Assembly (NCBI RefSeq): GCF_029168945.1
Contig: NC_083610.1
Location: 73,151,580-73,215,579 of the forward strand
DNA from: Cannabis sativa
Lineage: Eukaryota; Streptophyta; Magnoliopsida; Rosales; Cannabaceae
Reading direction: 5' to 3'
DNA: 64,000 nt
Made by a program: the position numbers and the translations under genes
The notes under the pieces: generated by a model
Database searches by the model: none
What the model was told of the DNA's origin: nothing
The model's input: only the letters and a program-made list of their open reading frames with translations
Shown: in pieces, positions 1 through 11,340 of the stretch
How positions within the stretch are numbered: position 1 is the first letter of the stretch
Layout: every line of letters begins with the position of its first letter

Positions 1-240
1 GGTGATGAAGATAAATTATCAGTCTCCAGACTCTGGTCTCCACCGTTATCTTGTCTAACGGATAAGAAGAAGAGGAAGAAGAAGAAGAAGAAAAGGGAAG
101 TAGTCAGTGTGGTCTCATCTCATTTCTCTCAATAGAACCCCTCAGGCCTCAACTCTCAATTTGGACCAGTCAGTCTCCCACACGCACATATATCCAATTG
201 TACCCAACACACGACGTCGTTTTACATTCTATAATAAAAA
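1..240 (-). promoter_or_regulatory. 5' flank of a probable hydrolase-gene paralogue lying left of the window
   Basis: This stretch resembles the 5' flank of the alpha/beta-hydrolase gene at 16706-18391. Both have a purine-rich GAAGAAG/AGAAG tract, then CTCATTTCTC, then the identical 19-mer CAACTCTCAATTTGGACCA (here about 153-171, there about 18493-18511), then a CTC/CAC-rich stretch and an ACATATAT run. In the second locus this sequence lies 100-160 bp upstream of a minus-strand ATG. I infer that a paralogous gene on the minus strand starts just left of base 1. No coding sequence is visible here. Confidence 0.5.
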
Positions 241-280
241 ATTAAATAACCTTAAGCTAGGCCTTTTATAATAGGGAACC

Positions 281-2812
281 TTTTTTTTTTTCTTTTTTGA
301 AAAAGAATGGAAATTTTATTAACAAGAATCAACCATTACATTAAATAAAAATTCAGCAGGGATATCATCTATACTGAAACTGTAATTTAGGTATAAACAA
401 GAATTACGAGCAACACAATAAACAACTTTATTCACAGAACACTTAACAAAAGATAAATTGACAAAGTTCAGAGAAACTAAAAGGAGCTTACAATGTTGGA
501 CCACAACACCAAAAGGGGAAGGCAAATTCAAAGAACTAAAGAAAACTTGCACTGAAACTAAAGAATCAGTTTCAAGTTGTACAACTTCCCAACCTTTCAA
601 ATCAATCCAACTCAGCGCTTCTTTGATCCCTAAGTCTCCACAAAGGCTGGCTTTGCCCACCCATCATGACACAACGAATGAGCTTCAATCAACATGCCAG
701 AACTATCACGAGCCACCAACCCAATACCACACTTCCTAGCTGAAGTAAAAATTGCCCCATCGACATTCACCTTAATCGTATTAGAAACTGGTTTCGTTGA
801 ATGCTCCAAATCTCTTTCTGATCCCAAAGGAATAAACAGAGATCCCCTTTTCTTTGATTATGCATATAATTATTGATTAAGGACTTGTAGAAGAAGACTT
901 CTCCCGCCAAACCACCGAGTTCGAACATTCCACACCGCCCAAGCCACCATTGCTGCCTCTTTTTTCAGACCAGATGAAGCAGAGCGCTGTAGCATAATCT
1001 TCCCAAATCAGTCACAAAAATCTTGTCCAATTAAGTTACCATAATCCACGCTTGAACGGGACCAACATAATTTTGTCAAGTGACAATTTACCAACAGGTG
1101 GAAGATTGATTCAGCCTCTTAATGACACATAGGGCAAGTCATATCAATTAATACATGTTTAGACACTAATTAAACTTTAGTTGCAAAACAGCCACTAAGA
1201 GCATACCATAAAAATTGATTGACTTTAGGAGGAATTTTCAATCAAGTAATTTTCCACAAAACATGAGTTCTTGATCTCTCTCATAAAACAAATATGCAAT
1301 GATTTTTGAAACCCAAGTTCTTGAATCTACCACCATAAGATCTGAAACTAAACAATTATCAAGACCAATTAAAAATTAGATAATAAAGGAAAAAGAGGCA
1401 TCAGGAAGCCATAGATCCCTTAGGACATTCATGTTTGAACCAGAGCCAACCGACCAACATGCTCCAGCTTTAATCAAATCTCGAGTTTCAAAAATGCTTT
1501 TCCAAATAAAGCATGAATTACTTCCAAGAGTTGCATTAAGGAAGGAGCCCCGAGGGTAGTAACGAGCTTTGTAAAGACGAGCAACAAGAGAAGAGTCATT
1601 CGTTAAAAGACGCCAAGCCTGCTTACCTAACATAGACAAGTTGAAATCTCACAAATCATGAAAGTCGAGGCCTCCATGATATTTATGTGCTCTCAATCGG
1701 TGCCAACTAATCCAACTTACTCCACGGCTTTGAGAACTTGAACCCCACTAGAATTCACTCATCATCCCTTCCAACTTAATACATGTTTCAAATGGTAACA
1801 AGAAAACCGACATAGCAAACGTAGGAAGAGCTTAAGCCATTATTTTCAATAGAACTTCCTTACCTGCCTTCCCAACTTTGAATTCTTTTTTGCATCTTAT
1901 CTTTAAGAAAACCAAGAATAATATTTTTTGTTGTGTCCCATTGTACAAGACAAACCAAGATAAAGACTATTTAGGAGCTTCTATCATACCCAAAATTCCA
2001 CAAATTGAATCTTTAGTCGCCAGAAAGGTGTTCAAACTAAATAAAATGGTTGATTTAGAAGCATTAATACACTGACCAGAAGTAGCCTCAAACACTTGTA
2101 ACAACCGAATAACATTCCTTGCTTCACGTTCCGTAGCTTTGCAATAAATATAGTTGTCATCCGCAAAAAGTATGTGAGAAATAACTGGAGCACCATTACA
2201 CACTCGACACCTATGAAGATCATCCTAAGATTCATATTTCTTAATAAGAGAGGAAAGACCTTCCACACAGATAAGAAATAAATGGGGAGAGAGTGGGTCA
2301 CCTTGTCTAATACCACGACCAGGAACAAAAGGACCCAATTCACGTCCCTCATGAGTGACCATAAAACTAATCGAGGAAATGCAATGGAAAATCAAATTCA
2401 CTAAACGACTATGAAAATCCATTTCAAGTAAAATAGCATGAAGATACTTTCAATCAACTCTATCATAGGCTTTACTCATATCCAGCTTCGGAGTCATGTA
2501 CCCTTCCTTACCAACCTGCTTTCTTTTCAAGTAGTGTATAACCTCAAAAGAAATCATGATATTATCTGAAATCAAATGACATGGAATGAAATCACTCTGA
2601 TTTTTTAGAAATGACCAAAGAGAGAACTCTTTCGAATGGTTAGCTCACACTTTAGAACAAACTTTATAAAGGACATTATAAAGAGCAATAAGCCTCAAAT
2701 CGCCCATAGTTACTGAGTTCTTCTTTTTTGGAATTAGGACAATGTGAGTATGATTCAAACCAGCAGGAAGAACTCCAAAAAGAAAGAAAGACCTGACTTG
2801 CTTCACCATATC
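281..2812 (-). mobile_element. L1-like LINE, 3' part (RT, zf-RVT, RNase H), decayed
   Basis: On the minus strand the fragments run in LINE order. RT comes first: GRGIRQGDPLSPHLFLI at 2225-2422, then FADDNYIYCKATE at 1967-2203. The post-RT segment follows (GKQAWRLLTNDSSLVARL, 1376-1639), then a zf-RVT-like stretch reading TCPMCH near 1115-1145, then the RNase H-like module (KVNVDGAIF and GIGLVARDSSG, 630-827, continuing to about 319). Frames break repeatedly, so it is dead. The poly(T) at 281-298 is the poly(A) tail of this minus-strand copy. The upper end is not a natural terminus: a solo LTR begins at 2813 and the same LINE resumes at 10448. Confidence 0.9.
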
Positions 2813-3240
2813 TGTAATACCTTAAGATTAAGGAATCAGATTAGCAAACCCTAACTAATTAAATATGTATTAATGTGAAATTATATTATTATATAATTTA
2901 ATATTTATGAATTATACCAATAAATGACATGTTAAGATCCCGTTGGTGAGTTAGGGATATTTTTGTAATTTTGACTTGGGGAGGGTAAAACTGTAATTTT
3001 AATGTTATAGCGTGCTTATGGACTATATTATTATATAGTATATTTGTTTTGTCCTTTTGCAAGTGTTTTCTGACAAGTCGAGGCGGTATAATCAAAACTC
3101 GGTATTTTGGGTCGAGCCAGGTTCGGGACCCAAAATACATTTTTGGAATTTTATTTTGGCTTTTTATTAGTAATTGAATAATTTGAAATTTATTTGAGAT
3201 TAGTGTGTGATGGAATGATAATTTTTCCCTTGATTTATGC

Positions 3241-3592
3241 TAGGGGTGAAAATCGGTCGGTTGTGGTCGGTTTTTACAATTTTATTACGATTTTTATTTT
3301 TCAAAAACCGTAACCGACCGTTTAGAAATTATAACCGTATAAAACCAACTGTACGGTTTTTGGCAGTTTTTGGTTTGGCAGTTTTTGGCGGTTTATTACG
3401 GTTTTTGGCAGTTTTGACGGTTTTTTAGTTTAACTATTTTTTATTTCAAAAACTAAAACTGACCGCCATATAAAAAAAAACAAAACCGAAACCAACTGCC
3501 AAATTCGGTGATGACGTGGAGCCGAAAATTTGGTTACGGTCTGGTTGGTTTGATGGTCGATTTTAGTTTATTGGTTTTTATGAACACCCCTA
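3241..3592. mobile_element. hAT-type MITE inside the solo LTR
   Basis: It starts TAGGGGTG and ends CACCCCTA as inverted termini. It is flanked by an exact 8-bp duplication ATTTATGC at 3233-3240 and 3593-3600. The 352-bp interior is made of degenerate, partly inverted GGTTTTTGGCAG/CGGTTTT-type repeats and has no transposase. An 8-bp duplication is the hAT hallmark. Confidence 0.85.
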
Positions 3593-4905
3593 ATTTATGC
3601 ATATGTGGTATATTGGTCGTAGGGGCATTTTGGTCTTTTGACTATTTGAGTTTATTTTCAACAAAAAAGGAATTTACCTTAGCTTGGGTTTTTGGACATT
3701 TTGGTGCTTGGATTTGTGAGGAGCTTGGGGAAGTTTTTCCACCTCTTTATCTTGAGTTTTGTTGCTGAAGTTTGGAGTTAAAAAGTATGCTTTGATGTTG
3801 TTTGTGTTCTTGAATGCATGTATGTGAATTGGGTTGAATTTGTGATGTTTTAGCTAAGTTTTCTTGTTAGTTAGGATCTCTAGTTAATGCTATGATTATT
3901 GGAAAGCTCGGATTGAGTTTAGAATGTGTGAATTTAAGTTTAATCTTGATTTTTGAGAGCTGGAAGTTTGTTGTGAATCATTGAGCTTGTGTATGAATAT
4001 TTGAGGTTAAGTAGTGTAGTGGAAACTTTGTGATTATGAGTGTAAGTTTGTTGATTGTGGTAATTCTTGAAGAGCTTGGCTTAAATTGTATATATTGATG
4101 TTGTATGGAGCTTGATTTTGTGATTTTAATTTTTTGTTAGTGATGGCCTTAATCTATGAATATTGGATTTGAGTTTGTACATGTTATTTGGTTGAGTTTG
4201 GTGTGTGTTGGGCTTGGTTTCGTGTTGCTGAAAAGTGGGTTTTCAGGGTTTGGAACCCAGGTGTCGCGGCCTCTGCTATGAGCGCCGCGGCCCTAGAAAT
4301 TCTGGGTTTTTCAACCCAAGTGTCGCGACTCGCTTGGGGTGTGCCGCGGCCCACCTTGAGGTTTCTGGGCAGTTTGTGTGCCGAATCTTGTTTCGTGCAT
4401 AACTTTTCGATCCGGACTCAGATTTGGGTGTTCCGAATATCGTTGAAAACTCGTTCTAAGCTCTGTATGTTTATTGTATTGTGAATGCAAATTTTATAAT
4501 TATGTGGAAGTGGATTTAGGGATTAACCCTATTTGTTAATCTCGGAAATTGTGACTAGTATTACCGGTACTTGGTTAGGAGCACCTAGGGATTTAGAATC
4601 TCCACGTTTTCGGGACATCATGTAAGACAGTAGTTAGCATGTAGAGTTAAGCGCAGTGGCGCTCATGTTTGATATTATAATTATGATTAATTGAGAACTG
4701 GGATTATGGTTATTACCCTAAAGTGAGCAGTTATATGGCCTAGAATTATTACCCTAGTGACTAGATGATTTTAAATCCTATGCCATGCTATATATATCGA
4801 AGTAAAAAATTATGTATTCAATGTATAATTTGGTTAGACTCAGTAATTAGAACTGAGATAAACCGTTATAAGGCCTTATTCTAATTAGATGCGTGAGCAT
4901 AACAC

Positions 4906-6770
4906 TGTTGGGTTTTATGCCCTAAATAAAACTCCATTTCAATGTAATCCAGATTATTCAATATCAATAAAGAAACAGAAGTATTTTTCATTCATTTGTG
5001 TATGTTTTGGTTCACCTTATCAATTATTTGTCTATTTGATTTATAAATTCATCCAAACCCTTTTCACATACTTGATCATGTTTATTGTGTTGTCAATGCA
5101 GTGAAAAGTAAACATGACTATGTGATTAAAGATTCCTAGATTTATTAGAACACTGGGGTTTTATTGATATGACAATCTACAACAGAGTTTACTTGCATTT
5201 GGAGAAATGTTATGTTCTTTCCAGAGCATTGGTTAAAGTAAAGCTTGGGTTAGATGCATGGAGTATGCATCGGAATGGACCGATATTGAACTTTGATATA
5301 GATTTATTAAACTTACCGTAATATCTATTCAATTCAATATCACTTAGTTGATCCTAGATCAAATGATCTTAATCCTGATATGATTAGGTTCAATCTCAAG
5401 AGTGTTATTCGTGTTCTTTGATTTGTTAGTTAAGCCTACTTTTGGGTCAGGGTGATACGTACATTTTGGGAACACGGTAGTGCAATTGAGTGGGAGCACT
5501 AACATAAATATGGAATCTATAGCTTCAATCTGGCAAATAGAAAGTAAAGGATGATTTCCTTCGAGCTTAACCAAACAAAAATAAATGGTGGAGTACTCAT
5601 TTCACTTAGCTGAAATATCATTTATACGGGGTTAAGTGTTTTAAGGATAAAATACATTGTAGGGTGTTACGGTAATTTAATCCCTTTACAGTGTAGATCA
5701 TCTATATAGAGGATCATTGATCAAATTAGGATTATAACAATGGATAATTAATGACGTATCTATATGGTGGAACATATAGAGCGTTCTGTATAGCTGAGAG
5801 TGCAATTCTAAGTTCTATGCGTGGATTCAACGAAGAATTAATAAGTCAGTGAATTTAAGATGTAAATTCTTGATTTGCTTATTAGAAGCTCAGATATATA
5901 GACCCATGGTCCCCACACTAGTTGAGACAATATTACTTGTAAGACTCATTTAATTGGTTTTAATTAATCAATTATAATTTTCAAGTTAGACTATGTCTAC
6001 TTGTGAATTTATCACTTATTAAGGGCAAAACTGTAAATAGAGAGTTTATAGGGTATATTTATTAATTAAGAGACTTTGATTAGTTTAATTAATAAATATA
6101 ATAAATGACAATATTATTTAATAATTAATTATAGTTATTAAATAGTTAAAGCTGACATTTATATGGTTGAATGTGAAAATTGGCAGTTTTTGAGAAAATG
6201 GGAAACAGAAATGATAAAATAGGAAAGTTGCAAATGTGAGACCTATTTCCATATTGCCATGGCCGGCCACATCATCGCATTTATCATTTAATTTTTTCAA
6301 TTTTTTAATGCCAAGTAATTCAACCCTAACCCTGTGTGGTATTCTATAAATAGAAGGTAAAGGCTTCAAGAAATACACACAACACAATTGCATTCTTTTC
6401 CTTTCATTGAAATTTTTCCTAAGCCGCCATTTTCACTCTCTCTTTCTTCTTCTCTGTTTCGAAACCTCTAAGTGATAGAGTAGTGCCCACACACAGCAAG
6501 TAGTACCTCAATCATAGTGAGGAAGACTGTGAAGAATTCAGATTCAACAAAGAAAGACATTCGGGCTCAGATCTTGATAATACTCTGCAACAGGAAGGAT
6601 ACAAGGGTTAGAGATATGAGTGAAATGAGACATATTATTCCGCTGCACCCAATGTAAGGTTTCTCATACTTTATATGTGTTTACTTATATTCGTTTTAGA
6701 AGTTCATATTTAGGTTGTTAATCAACATACTTGTGAGTAGATCTAAGATCCTGGTAAAATAATTCCAACA
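4906..6770 (+). repeat. 5' LTR of the copia-like remnant (1865 bp)
   Basis: It runs from TGTTGGGTTTTATGCCC to AATTCCAACA and is immediately followed by the PBS. The same family occurs as a solo LTR at 23903-25764, with the shared landmark GGTGATACGTACATTTTGGG. CTATAAATAGAA near 6345 is a plausible TATA box for the LTR promoter, with the transcribed R/U5 part downstream. Confidence 0.88.
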
Positions 6771-6772
6771 AC

Positions 6773-6784
6773 TGGCACCAGAGC
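6773..6784 (+). other. Primer-binding site, initiator-Met type
   Basis: TGGCACCAGAGC starts two bases after the LTR end. It differs at two positions from TGGTATCAGAGC, the usual site complementary to the 3' end of plant initiator tRNA-Met. Confidence 0.75.
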
Positions 6785-7122
6785 CATGGTAATTGATTTG
6801 CTTGCAAGAAATTTGGACTTAAAACGATTTGTTTGTAATTTGGATGGTATCATGTTGTTTTGTGTGTTGTATTGATGTTTGTGAAATTCTGGGAAAAATA
6901 ATTGAATTTTCGTTTCTGGAATTATTTTTATTGGATAGTTTGGAAAAAATTAAGCAATTTACTTTTTTACAAAACTCGATTTCGATTTTATTTGAATCAG
7001 TTATGAATTTTTAAAAATTGGAAAAAATCAGGGTGGTGAACACCCTTCCCACGCGCGCGGAAATCATGCCAGGGGACCCTTGCCCCGAGTTTTCTCGGCA
7101 GTTCCCCCCAACCTGCGCGCGC

Positions 7123-7147
7123 GGACAGTATGCTTTGCATACTGTCC
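7123..7147. other. Perfect 11-bp stem hairpin in the copia leader
   Basis: GGACAGTATGC, loop TTT, GCATACTGTCC. It lies in the GC-rich island about 340 nt after the PBS. A second small hairpin, CCGAG-TTTT-CTCGG, sits just upstream near 7085-7098. Confidence 0.7.
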
Positions 7148-8985
7148 GTACCACCTGCCATTTTTTTCGTTTTCTTCGATTTTTCATGCTATTTCATGGA
7201 ATTAACTTCTGATTTTTTATGTAGTTTTGTATTTTGATTTTTAATTTTCATATTTCAAATCTAATTATCAGAAATAAATTAATTTAATTTTTTAAAATTA
7301 ATTTTAGATATTAGTGTAATTTGATTTTGAAAATAGATAAAAATCAATTTTTGCTTACCTCTTTTCTTATTTTTTTAAAATTTGATTATTTTATCTTATT
7401 TTTAAATCTAAGGTCAGATATTAAATTACTTTTATAAAATATTCTATTTTAAGTAATTTGACCTTATTTAGATTTAAAATAAGATTACTATAATCATGAT
7501 ATTTTAAAAAAGGAAATAAGATAATTTTGCTAACTTTTAAATTTTGTTATTTTTAGTTAAATTAAATTATAAAATCAGAAAAGGGTATGTATTTATCATT
7601 TAATTTATAAAATAACATGAAATTTAAAAGGTGGTTAGGATTTTTTTTGAAATGATAATTAGGTTAGTTGAAACCTAATTTTTCAAAAATTGTAGGTTTA
7701 TTTTTTTTTAATACTATTTTCGAATTTTTTTTATTAAAATTAAATAAATCCTACATCCAACTATCTAATTTAACTTGTTGCAGGAGTATGTGTTTTAGAT
7801 TGTTTGTAAGTTTTTCTAAAACCTATTATTGCTTGATCTAAATTGCCATGGTTAACTTGTTGATAGATCCAATGATCTGATTTTAACCCATGGTTCAATT
7901 GTCAATAGGTCAAGTAAATAATTTGCAACAGGTAAATTTTACATTCTTCTTTTATCTGTGTATGACCTAGTAACATGATAGGATTCATCCAAATCTGTGT
8001 GCCTGTGTGAGCCTATATGTTTACTTTTGCTATAGACACATATAGGTTGTTGTTGCTAAATAAAATGGCATAACTTGATAGATTTTATTTAGGCCCATTT
8101 AGTTTTTGGACCTATTCAATTAATAACAGTTATTCATTTTAAGGTTAAATTCCTCTATTTTGGGCCTTGTGTGAGAGATGGGAGCCATAGAAGTGGGTAC
8201 GACATACTGAACCCAGTCTCCCCTTACATGAACTACCCAAATTGTGAAGGCCCATTTGCCTGATTTGGATAACTGTGCTAGGTTAATTAAATTAGTTTAA
8301 CCTAATAAAATTGATTAGCAACATAATTAATTTCATTTTTCTTGAAATTAATTTAAGAAAAGCATAGTTTGATGAATAATATTCTAGAAAAACTATATGT
8401 ATTTTCTTGTATTTAATTAAATATAGAATTATAACCAACTAGATTCTTTCTGAAGCTTAATTTTATTATTTCATTAAATATTCCTATTTAAGTTGAAAAT
8501 TTGTTATTTCTAACAAATCAACTTAGATTTGAATAACTTTTGAATTTTCAATTATAAAATTAAGTTGAGAAATTTTAGGAATTGGTTATTAAGATTCTTT
8601 GAATATTTTTTAAGTTGATATTTTTTAAATATGGACAAACTTAAAATGGAATAATTTTTAATTAAGTGGTAACAACTTAATTTTTAATATTTAATTAAAT
8701 CATTATTTGAAAAATATTTAAGTTGGATATTTTAGATTCTTCTAAACAACTTAAATAAGATATTTTTTCAAATTTATTCCATATTTTGAAATTTAATTAA
8801 AGTTGGATTTTTTTTTATATAAATATTTTTTTTAACTAAACCAACTTTAATTGGTAATTTTTCATTATTAAAATATGGAATAAATAAATGATTAAATAAA
8901 ATACATATTTTTAAATAATGAGCTTTAATCAAGAGACATTCGATCTCCATTGTTGGTTTTACATAGCTTTTGTTTTAGTGAGTAA

Positions 8986-9002
8986 TCCTCCCTAATGGAG
9001 GA
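8986..9002. other. Hairpin TCCTCC-CTAAT-GGAGGA in the copia leader
   Basis: A 6-bp stem with loop CTAAT. It forms a pair with the hairpin at 9077-9091, which has the same loop but a different, still complementary, stem. Confidence 0.55.
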
Positions 9003-9076
9003 ACGTTCATTAGCAAGTTAGCACCGTTTAATCTCGAAAGATAAGTATTCTTGCAAGTTTTTTATATTAGTATTGA

Positions 9077-9091
9077 TCACCCTAATGGTGA
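9077..9091. other. Hairpin TCACC-CTAAT-GGTGA in the copia leader
   Basis: A 5-bp stem with the same CTAAT loop as the hairpin at 8986-9002. The stem bases differ in a compensatory way. Confidence 0.55.
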
Positions 9092-9439
9092 CGTCTGTAT
9101 AAGACTTACAAGAGTATGAAACAATGGTGGAAGCTCATAAGATAGAATAGCCTTGACTCTCGCCTAAACGGGACCACGCTGGATTCCAATCTTGATCGAA
9201 TAAAAAGTTACTAGAATGTTTATCATTTTAGATGAATTGACAATTCTATTCAATGGATGATGCTTTGACTCTCGCCTAAACGGGACACTGTATCAGTTTG
9301 TTGGAAACCTTGGAAAATAAACTATGTTAGATTTAGTATTTTTATAACATATGTGATTATTTGTTATTTTCTGAACTTGTGTATGAATTTATAGAACCAA
9401 AACCTTACTTCTGTTTTATTGATGTGTTGTAGTGACAAT

Positions 9440-9519
9440 ATGAATAACCCTCACCCCGATCCACTCCTAGCTAATATCTTAGCAAATGAACTCTATAGTG
9501 TGAAAATGCATCCTGGTAG
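9440..9519 (+). pseudogene. Start of a copia gag, cut after about 27 codons
   Basis: ATG at 9440 opens MNNPHPDPLLANILANELYS. The position, after the leader in an LTR element, suggests the N-terminus of a plant copia gag. The frame then runs into the 3' LTR remnant at 9520, so the rest of gag-pol has been deleted. The assignment rests mainly on position, since the peptide is too short for a firm domain call. Confidence 0.5.
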
Positions 9520-9905
9520 TTGCATTCTTTTCCTTTCACTGAAATTTTTCCTAAGCCGCCACTTTCACTCTCTCTTTCTTCTTCTCTGTTTCGAAACCTC
9601 TAAGTGATAGAGTAGCGCCCACACACAGCAAGTAGTACCTCAATCATAGTGAGGAAGACTGTGAAGAATTTAGATTTAACAAAGAAGGACATTCGGGCTC
9701 AGATCTTGATAATACTCTGCAACAGGAAGGATACAAGGGTTAGAGATATGAGTGGAAGGAGACATATTATTCTGCTGCACCCAATGTAAGGTTTCTCATA
9801 CTTTATATGTGTTTACTTATATTCGTTTTAGAAGTTCATATTTAGGTTGTTAATCAACATACTTGTGAGTAGATGATCTAAGATCCTGGTAAAATAATTC
9901 CAACA
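9520..9905 (+). repeat. Truncated 3' LTR of the copia-like remnant
   Basis: It matches about 6388-6770 of the 5' LTR, from TTGCATTCTTTTCC to CCAACA, with a few substitutions and a 4-bp GATC-type duplication near 9875. Only the last fifth of the LTR remains. Confidence 0.85.
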
Positions 9906-10447
9906 AACACGTGGGTCTATGCCACATAGACATAAATTGACATGTGAGCGTAACACGCAATTCTATATCAAATAGACAATAAGTATAATGGTATTAAAAT
10001 ATATGAGAAATGTTTATTGCGTTTATTGATATTTATACTGTTTTATTGGGCTTGGCTCACGGATGCTCTACTGTGCAGGAAAGGGCAATTCTGTTTGTAA
10101 TCAACCGTGAGTTCGAGAGCTTGGCGGTGGATTGTACATGTTCAGGCCACACTAGACCAAGCGGGTTGGGTCTACCAGTGAATGTATTTTGTAATCTCGA
10201 ATTTTGTCGCTTAGGTCGACACGTGAATTAACTTTAATATTTTGTGAAAAGTTTGTGGGATCCCGAGACATATTATCTTTTTGGTTTGTTTGTAAAGTTA
10301 AAAATTATTACATGTTATATTTTCATTCCATTGCAAATAAAGTTTAAATTTTCCCGGTCTTCTCTTTCTAGTAATCTCGGTTTAGGGGGATTAGGATTTT
10401 AATATTGATTGTCGTAGTGTGCCTAATTGTTAGAGCGTCACAATATC

Positions 10448-10794
10448 AGCCCCCACAATATGCCAACACTTTTGATAAAATTCTGGAGTCATCCCATTAG
10501 GACATGGAGACTTGTCGAGATGCATTTGAAACAAAGTATTTTTTACCTTATCATTTGTAACAGGCCGAAGCAAAGTTTCATTATGGACATCAGTAATCGT
10601 CTTTGGAATCCATCAATGACTTCAGTTGCAACACAAATAGAGGGAGCAGATAAATCATTAAAATAATTCAGCATAACATCCAATAACCCCGCATCCCAAT
10701 CAGCCCAACTACTGTCTAGGCATTGAAGCTTCTGAATGTTGTTATAACAGCGCCAAGAGGAAGCTTTAGCATGAAAAAATTTACTATTTTGATC
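10448..10794 (-). mobile_element. Continuation of the split LINE (5' of the 281-2812 part)
   Basis: Read on the minus strand this is the linker and RT N-terminus of the LINE (Q-H-L-D-K-S-P-C-P-N-G-M type reading). It aligns base by base with plus-strand 14430-14630 (CTCTATTTGTGTTGCAACTG, then GACAAGTC and GGGATGACT). It joins the 281-2812 part across the solo LTR and its ATATC duplication. Confidence 0.85.
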
Positions 10795-10799
10795 ACCTT

Positions 10800-11338
10800 C
10801 TGAATGTTGTTAGAACAACACCTAGAGTAGCATTGAATATCGACGAATATATGTTTGGCAAAGTACTAATTGACACTATGACATTGGTACGACTAGAGTA
10901 CCGAGTATAGGCTGATATTATGGTTAATAGTACTGTCGTACGAATGTTCTATACTCAGTATGTGTGGGACACGAGATAGGATTATAATTAGGTGTACGAG
11001 CGCCCAATTATAATCTAGTTTATGATTATGTTATAATTATGCTTTTCTTACTGAGTCTGTCGACTCACAGATATTGTTTATATGTGTAGGTAAGGGCAAA
11101 GGTAAAGCTGAACAACAATGAGCACGAGCGGATGAAGGTTGTACATATCGGGCGGGTAGACCTGAGTATTCAATCTTTGAGAAAGTAGGTTTTATTTTGG
11201 TAGTCACTAGATGATAACTTTAGTAGTTAAATATTTTGTAATACAGATGTAAATTTTGAAAACGGGATCCTAGATTATGTAAAGCTTTTTTTATTTAATT
11301 TTAAAGGTTAATCAAGAAAATTTTAATTATTAACCTTT
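10800..11338 (+). mobile_element. Fragment of another Ty3-like LTR
   Basis: It contains phrases typical of plant Tekay-type LTR 3' portions: TTTTCTTACTGAGTCTGTCG, GTGTAGGTAAGGGCAAAGG, and then an AT-rich tail. Neither terminus is clean and I see no target duplication. It has no coding content. Assignment is by recall of such LTRs and is tentative. Confidence 0.45.
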
Positions 11339-11340
11339 TT

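Larger units (their letters stand above)
6785..9439 (+). other. Untranslated leader of the copia-like remnant
   Basis: About 2.65 kb of very AT-rich sequence between PBS and gag start, with no recognisable coding region. It contains a short GC-rich island at about 7030-7160 with two hairpins. Near the gag end there are two CTAAT-loop hairpins (8986-9002, 9077-9091), and the phrase TTGACTCTCGCCTAAACGGG appears twice, near 9153 and 9262. ORFs here are short and carry no family signature. Confidence 0.6.
4906..9905 (+). mobile_element. Ty1/copia-like retrotransposon remnant with coding region deleted
   Basis: A complete 5' LTR (TGTTGGG...CCAACA, 4906-6770) is followed by a PBS, a long AT-rich leader, about 80 bp of gag start, and the last ~386 bp of a 3' LTR. 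The duplication AACAC flanks it at 4901-4905 and 9906-9910. Protease, integrase, RT and RNase H are all missing. The TG..CA ends with TGTTGG/CCAACA termini and an initiator-Met-like PBS fit Ty1/copia. It cannot move on its own, and the truncated 3' LTR makes mobilisation in trans unlikely too. Confidence 0.85.
2813..10442 (+). mobile_element. Solo LTR of a Tekay-like Ty3 family, with two nested insertions
   Basis: It begins TGTAATACC and ends GAGCGTCACA. It is flanked by ATATC at 2808-2812 and 10443-10447, and removing it restores the LINE reading seen at 14610-14650. It belongs to the same LTR family as the Tekay LTRs at 21461 and 52732, in opposite orientation: the LINE-proximal TTAATTCC/GGGTATTACA end and the 'CACACTAGACCAAGCGGGTTGG' segment match when reversed. 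Without the 5000-bp copia remnant and its 5-bp duplication the LTR is about 2.6 kb, including a 352-bp MITE. No internal domain is present, so it is a solo LTR left by LTR-LTR recombination. Confidence 0.88.

Noticed and set aside
7018..7212. Short ORF in the copia leader as a gene
   Set aside because: It owes its openness to the GC-rich island and shows no family motif. Its position in a retroelement leader makes coding unlikely.
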